A DNA stretch of 44,770 bases from an uncultured Acidimicrobiales bacterium (GTDB lineage: Bacteria > Actinomycetota > Acidimicrobiia > Acidimicrobiales > SHLQ01), in contig CALJDK010000131.1 of NCBI GenBank assembly GCA_938023735.1, positions 1 through 44,770 on the forward strand. The letters run 5' to 3'. Of this stretch, positions 41,869 to 44,770 are shown one piece after another. The position numbers and the translations under genes were made by a program. The notes beneath the pieces were generated by a model. That model saw nothing but the letters and a program-made list of their open reading frames with translations, was not told the DNA's origin and did not search any database. The stretch's first letter is position 1. Every line of letters begins with the position of its first letter.

Positions 41869-44226
41869 CTAGGGAGTGCTGTCGGCCTTTGGACCGGCCC
41901 ACTGATCCACCCAGTCGAGCATGTCGGCGGTGGTGTTTTCGGTGTCGCTGGCTGATGCTGCTCGAACATTGCGGTAGAGCAGACGGGCCGCCGGAACGAG
42001 CTGGTCGGGAAGCTCCTGGAAGAACCGGGGAACGTTGGTCTTTTCTTTCGACAGGAAGACCATGAGATCGCCAGCAACGCTGCCGTAGGCTTGTTGGGCG
42101 CTATCGGCGTTGGCTTCAAAGCTGTTCTGGGTATCGAGCAGGAACAACCATGATCCGCCGAGCTCAGAATCGATGTTGGTGACATACAGATCGTCAGAGC
42201 CGTACTTGCCGGTGATGGGTTGTACCGAGCTGGCATCGGCAGAGCGCTCGTCGAAGGGATGGCGAGCGGCGTTGACCCGAAGCTCGACTTTCGGAAGCTT
42301 GAGAACCCTGCTGGGGGTTGGGTCGTCGTGACCGTGGAAGTCCGATGGCGCCATGGCCAGTGGGCGGGTCTGGCCGTCGATACGGAACAGTGCGCCATCG
42401 CCGCGAACTACAACAGGGATTGAGGCAACGCTGATGCCCTCGAGTTCGAAGCGGGCTTCGGCAGCTTCGTTTCGGCGCCAAAGAAACGCCCAAACCAGCA
42501 GGGCGGCGAGAAAGATCAATCCGAGGATCGCAAGGCGGCCAAGCTGGCTACCCAGTGATGTGGTTGGTGTTTCAGGAATAGCTGACGGTTGCGTTTCGAC
42601 GAACGCAGTGCCTGCGGCAGAGTCGGTGAACTCCAAGCCATCGGTGGTGCGAGCCAGAACTTCGAGGCTGAGTTCGGCCGGCCCGACGAAATCGCTGGGG
42701 ACATCGAGTGTGCCTGAGAAGGTACCGTCGCCCGTGCCGGTGTCGGTGAGCGGAACCTCGAACTGCTCGCCTCGCTGATCGGTCACCGTCGCATCGGCTT
42801 CGATATCGAGACCCTCGATGGGGCGACCCTCAAGGGTAGTGACGGCTGCCGTGACCAACCCCGGCTCGCCGAGGATGAACGGATCACCCGGCACGAGTCC
42901 GGCTTCGAGGTTGGGGAAGCGGGTAACGAGCAGGTTGGCCGGGTCGCTGTCGGGCGAGGGCGATTGCGCAGCGATGGTCCACTGTCCCGGCGCGAGTTCG
43001 CCATTTCCGGTGGGAATGACCGAAACCTTCACCGAGGTTTCGTTGATCCATGCAGCCTTGGCGACGGCGCCGCCAATGGTGACCTCGGCATCGCGGGCGA
43101 ACGCCAACCGGGCCCGGTCGGTGCCGTCTGGGTGGGTGATGATGAGTTCCTGGGAAGGATCGGAGAACGACGCATCGACGGTGAATCGATCGATGAGCTG
43201 ATCGACGCTTACTTCGAGAGCGCCGGTGCACTCTTCGCCCACCGAACAAACGGCGATGGAACTGCGGGCAACGTCGGCCCCAGCGACTCGACCTGTGATG
43301 GCGCCGAAGGACAGTGCCAGGTCGTCGCTGGAGACGGGGGTGAACGCCCCTCGATTGCCGGAGAAGTCCGAGCCGCACTGGCCGCCGGGCGAACGTCCCG
43401 TCGTGAGCGATTCGAGCAGGTCGGTATTAATGAACTCGCTGTCGGCAAGAGCGACGGTGACCAGGCGCACGCCGGCCTCATCAACTTGAGCCATGGTGCC
43501 GTCTTCGTCATCGCAGAGCGCTTCGCGCCCCAGAACCCGTGCCTCGCTAACCGTTTCGGCGTCGACAATGTCGACTCCCGGGGCATAGGGCTTCCCGATA
43601 CCCAGCTCGGCAACCCGCTCTGGTGTGCTGCGGGGAACAAGGTCATAACCGCCATCGGCGAAAAGCAGAATGAGGTTACACGTGCCCGGACTGACCGGGT
43701 CAAGGGTGTCGAAGGCGCCGGCGAGCGCGTTGGGAAGGTCGGTATCGAGGCCGGTACGGCGCTCGGCAAAAGAGTCGATCTCATCGGCAAGCCCATCGAC
43801 CGTGGCGTCGCCAATTTCTATCCACTCGCCAGTTTCGTCACGGAAGTCTGACGAGAAACCGGCCGTGCGTGCTTCTACCGTCTTTTCAAGCGAAAGGTCG
43901 AGGAAGCTCTCGAGCGCAAACCGAGCGGCGGTGATTCGCTCGTCGTCGGAATCGGTGTATTTGAGACTTCCCGACTCATCGATGAGAAAGAGGACACGCA
44001 CATCGTCGGCCGTCGACACACATCCGGCCACGGACGCAACATTGCCCGACGTTTCTGCATCTTGGGCGGCAGCTGGTGAAGCGATGAGGACCACCGACAC
44101 GAGAAGCGCCATCGCTAGAGCGATGACGCGAAGGCGCGCCGCGCCATGACCGATGCTGGCGAGCACGGCCGCAGGTTTCGAAACTCGGTGGGAAAGGGGG
44201 GTCGGCACTTCGGGTACTGCTCTCAA
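41869..44226 (-). CDS. Secreted/membrane-anchored VWA-domain protein
   Basis: A large predicted surface protein, up to 785 residues. An N-terminal signal peptide (RLRVIALAMALLVSVVLIA then SPAAAQ) is followed by a von Willebrand A domain with MIDAS motif FLIDESGSLKY (near residue 85), several disulfide-candidate cysteines, and beta-rich Ig-like regions (about 330-550). One membrane helix near 570-590 (LAILGLIFLAALLVWAFLW, then RR) leaves about 195 residues in the cytoplasm. The start is uncertain: TTG 44226, GTG 44208 and GTG 44166 are in frame; the last gives the most usual signal peptide length. It ends 5 bases from the convergent gene. The ligand is unknown. Confidence 0.75.
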   Translation of the reverse strand: MRAVPEVPTPLSHRVSKPAAVLASIGHGAARLRVIALAMALLVSVVLIASPAAAQDAETSGNVASVAGCVSTADDVRVLFLIDESGSLKYTDSDDERITAARFALESFLDLSLEKTVEARTAGFSSDFRDETGEWIEIGDATVDGLADEIDSFAERRTGLDTDLPNALAGAFDTLDPVSPGTCNLILLFADGGYDLVPRSTPERVAELGIGKPYAPGVDIVDAETVSEARVLGREALCDDEDGTMAQVDEAGVRLVTVALADSEFINTDLLESLTTGRSPGGQCGSDFSGNRGAFTPVSSDDLALSFGAITGRVAGADVARSSIAVCSVGEECTGALEVSVDQLIDRFTVDASFSDPSQELIITHPDGTDRARLAFARDAEVTIGGAVAKAAWINETSVKVSVIPTGNGELAPGQWTIAAQSPSPDSDPANLLVTRFPNLEAGLVPGDPFILGEPGLVTAAVTTLEGRPIEGLDIEADATVTDQRGEQFEVPLTDTGTGDGTFSGTLDVPSDFVGPAELSLEVLARTTDGLEFTDSAAGTAFVETQPSAIPETPTTSLGSQLGRLAILGLIFLAALLVWAFLWRRNEAAEARFELEGISVASIPVVVRGDGALFRIDGQTRPLAMAPSDFHGHDDPTPSRVLKLPKVELRVNAARHPFDERSADASSVQPITGKYGSDDLYVTNIDSELGGSWLFLLDTQNSFEANADSAQQAYGSVAGDLMVFLSKEKTNVPRFFQELPDQLVPAARLLYRNVRAASASDTENTTADMLDWVDQWAGPKADSTP

Positions 44227-44395
44227 AATGGTTCGAGTACGTCAATCATGTACGCACGGCCCGACAGAGGATGCCACATCGTGCCTTTCTATGATCGGTC
44301 GTTTTCGAACGAATTTCAGCGCGGGCGAACGTTGTTTCGCGACGGAATTTCCCTCGGCTTGCAGTCTGTTTGCTGACTGTTCGGTAACTGCTTGC
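44227..44395. other. Intergenic region upstream of the VWA gene
   Basis: 169 bases between the VWA gene start and the end of the small minus-strand gene. A loose inverted repeat with GCAGT and ACTGC ends (near 44361-44392) could form a hairpin, without a T-run. I see no confident promoter or RNA gene. Confidence 0.4.
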
Positions 44396-44701
44396 TTACG
44401 CGACTTGCAGTTCGGACTCGTCGATTGCCTCCCACAGCTGAGCCCGAAGCCGCAGCGCTGGCCCCGGTTCGAGCTGATTTGCTACCACGATGCCTTCAAT
44501 CATGTCGGCAACGATGGCGCTCCAGGGCCGATTGCGAAGCTGGATCGAGACCGTCGAGCGAGATCCTTGCCGGCGAATAGACCGATCGACCTCATGAAGG
44601 CGGGGTGGGCTACGGAACGCGGGCGCCGTCAATCCAATCCGGCGCGACGTCTCGGCCAATTGGCGAGCCGTGCGAGCAAATCGAAGTGACGTAGGTTCCA
44701 C
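44396..44701 (-). CDS. Small conserved-looking hypothetical protein
   Basis: A 101-residue basic protein: about residues 5-55 are rich in Arg and Ser (FARTARQLAETSRRIGL, FRSPPRLHEVDRSIRR), and the C-terminal half ends in NRPWSAIVADMIEGIVVANQL. The sequence looks coding (balanced, Trp-containing, hydrophobic helix at the end), and I recall similar small proteins in Actinobacteria, but I cannot name a family. It starts at GTG 44701 and lies upstream of the VWA gene on the same strand. Confidence 0.6.
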   Translation of the reverse strand: MEPTSLRFARTARQLAETSRRIGLTAPAFRSPPRLHEVDRSIRRQGSRSTVSIQLRNRPWSAIVADMIEGIVVANQLEPGPALRLRAQLWEAIDESELQVA

Positions 44702-44770
44702 AACTCACATACTGCCAACCCCCTGTGACAGGCTCGGCAAGAGTCTCGCTGAGGGGGCGCAGAATGCCGG
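44702..44770. other. Right window edge, non-coding
   Basis: 69 bases upstream of the small gene. CCCCCT near 44720 and AGGGGG near 44750 could pair as the ends of a loose stem. CAGTAT on the minus strand ends 7 bases before GTG 44701 and may be a weak -10. Confidence 0.3.

Overview
The window is GC-rich and almost fully coding. It comes from a high-GC Gram-positive bacterium (Actinomycetota). The main evidence is the gene order glmU-prs-rplY-pth-mfd-mazG-eno-ftsB-DUF501-ppx, which is the arrangement of mycobacteria and other Actinobacteria. GTG and TTG starts are frequent, and several transcripts look leaderless. Acidimicrobiia (an Ilumatobacter-like lineage) is my best guess at class, but it is inference. 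No rRNA, tRNA, CRISPR array or prophage was seen. No gene-free stretch exceeds 300 bases.

Layout. (1) 1-2258, minus strand: the start of a GDP-mannose 6-dehydrogenase-like gene and asnB, the edge of a polysaccharide locus that runs off the left end. (2) 2327-4721: a degenerate GlmU-like gene, then prs. (3) 4808-11947: a glycan island. Two glycosyltransferases on the plus strand converge on galE, a sulfotransferase and a sulfotransferase/pyruvyltransferase fusion on the minus strand. (4) 12076-17918: rplY, pth, mfd and a parvulin-type lipoprotein. (5) 18010-21677: two small unknown genes, a large probable glycosyltransferase interrupted in frame by a palindromic element, and a second glycosyltransferase. 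(6) 21689-23065: mazG. (7) 23140-24070 approximately: a REP-associated (Y1/HUH) transposase gene flanked by about ten copies of a 13-bp palindromic repeat. (8) 24179-28257: a second glycan operon with a glycosyltransferase, a sugar epimerase-like protein, a flippase-like membrane protein and a sulfotransferase. (9) 28313-29925: eno and ftsB. (10) 30070-37146: a carbon monoxide dehydrogenase/xanthine dehydrogenase-type cluster (coxS, coxM, coxD, coxE, two XdhC proteins, a MocA-type cytidylyltransferase, coxG) with no catalytic large subunit. (11) 37136-39967: DUF501, ppx, a GNAT acetyltransferase and a crotonase-fold protein. (12) 40002-44701: a two-gene module with a PD-(D/E)XK/Fe-S-type protein, a membrane-anchored VWA protein and a small unknown gene.

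How it fits together. A conserved housekeeping backbone is opened at several junctions by accessory blocks. The first three blocks point to one theme: assembly, export, sulfation and possibly pyruvylation of a surface glycan. The fourth encodes two subunits and the maturation factors of a molybdenum hydroxylase whose catalytic subunit must lie elsewhere. The most unusual observations are the sulfotransferase/pyruvyltransferase fusion, the degenerate GlmU at the canonical glmU locus, the coxL-less cluster, the repeat family around the transposase with a related palindromic element inside a coding sequence, and the two-gene cysteine-cluster nuclease module.
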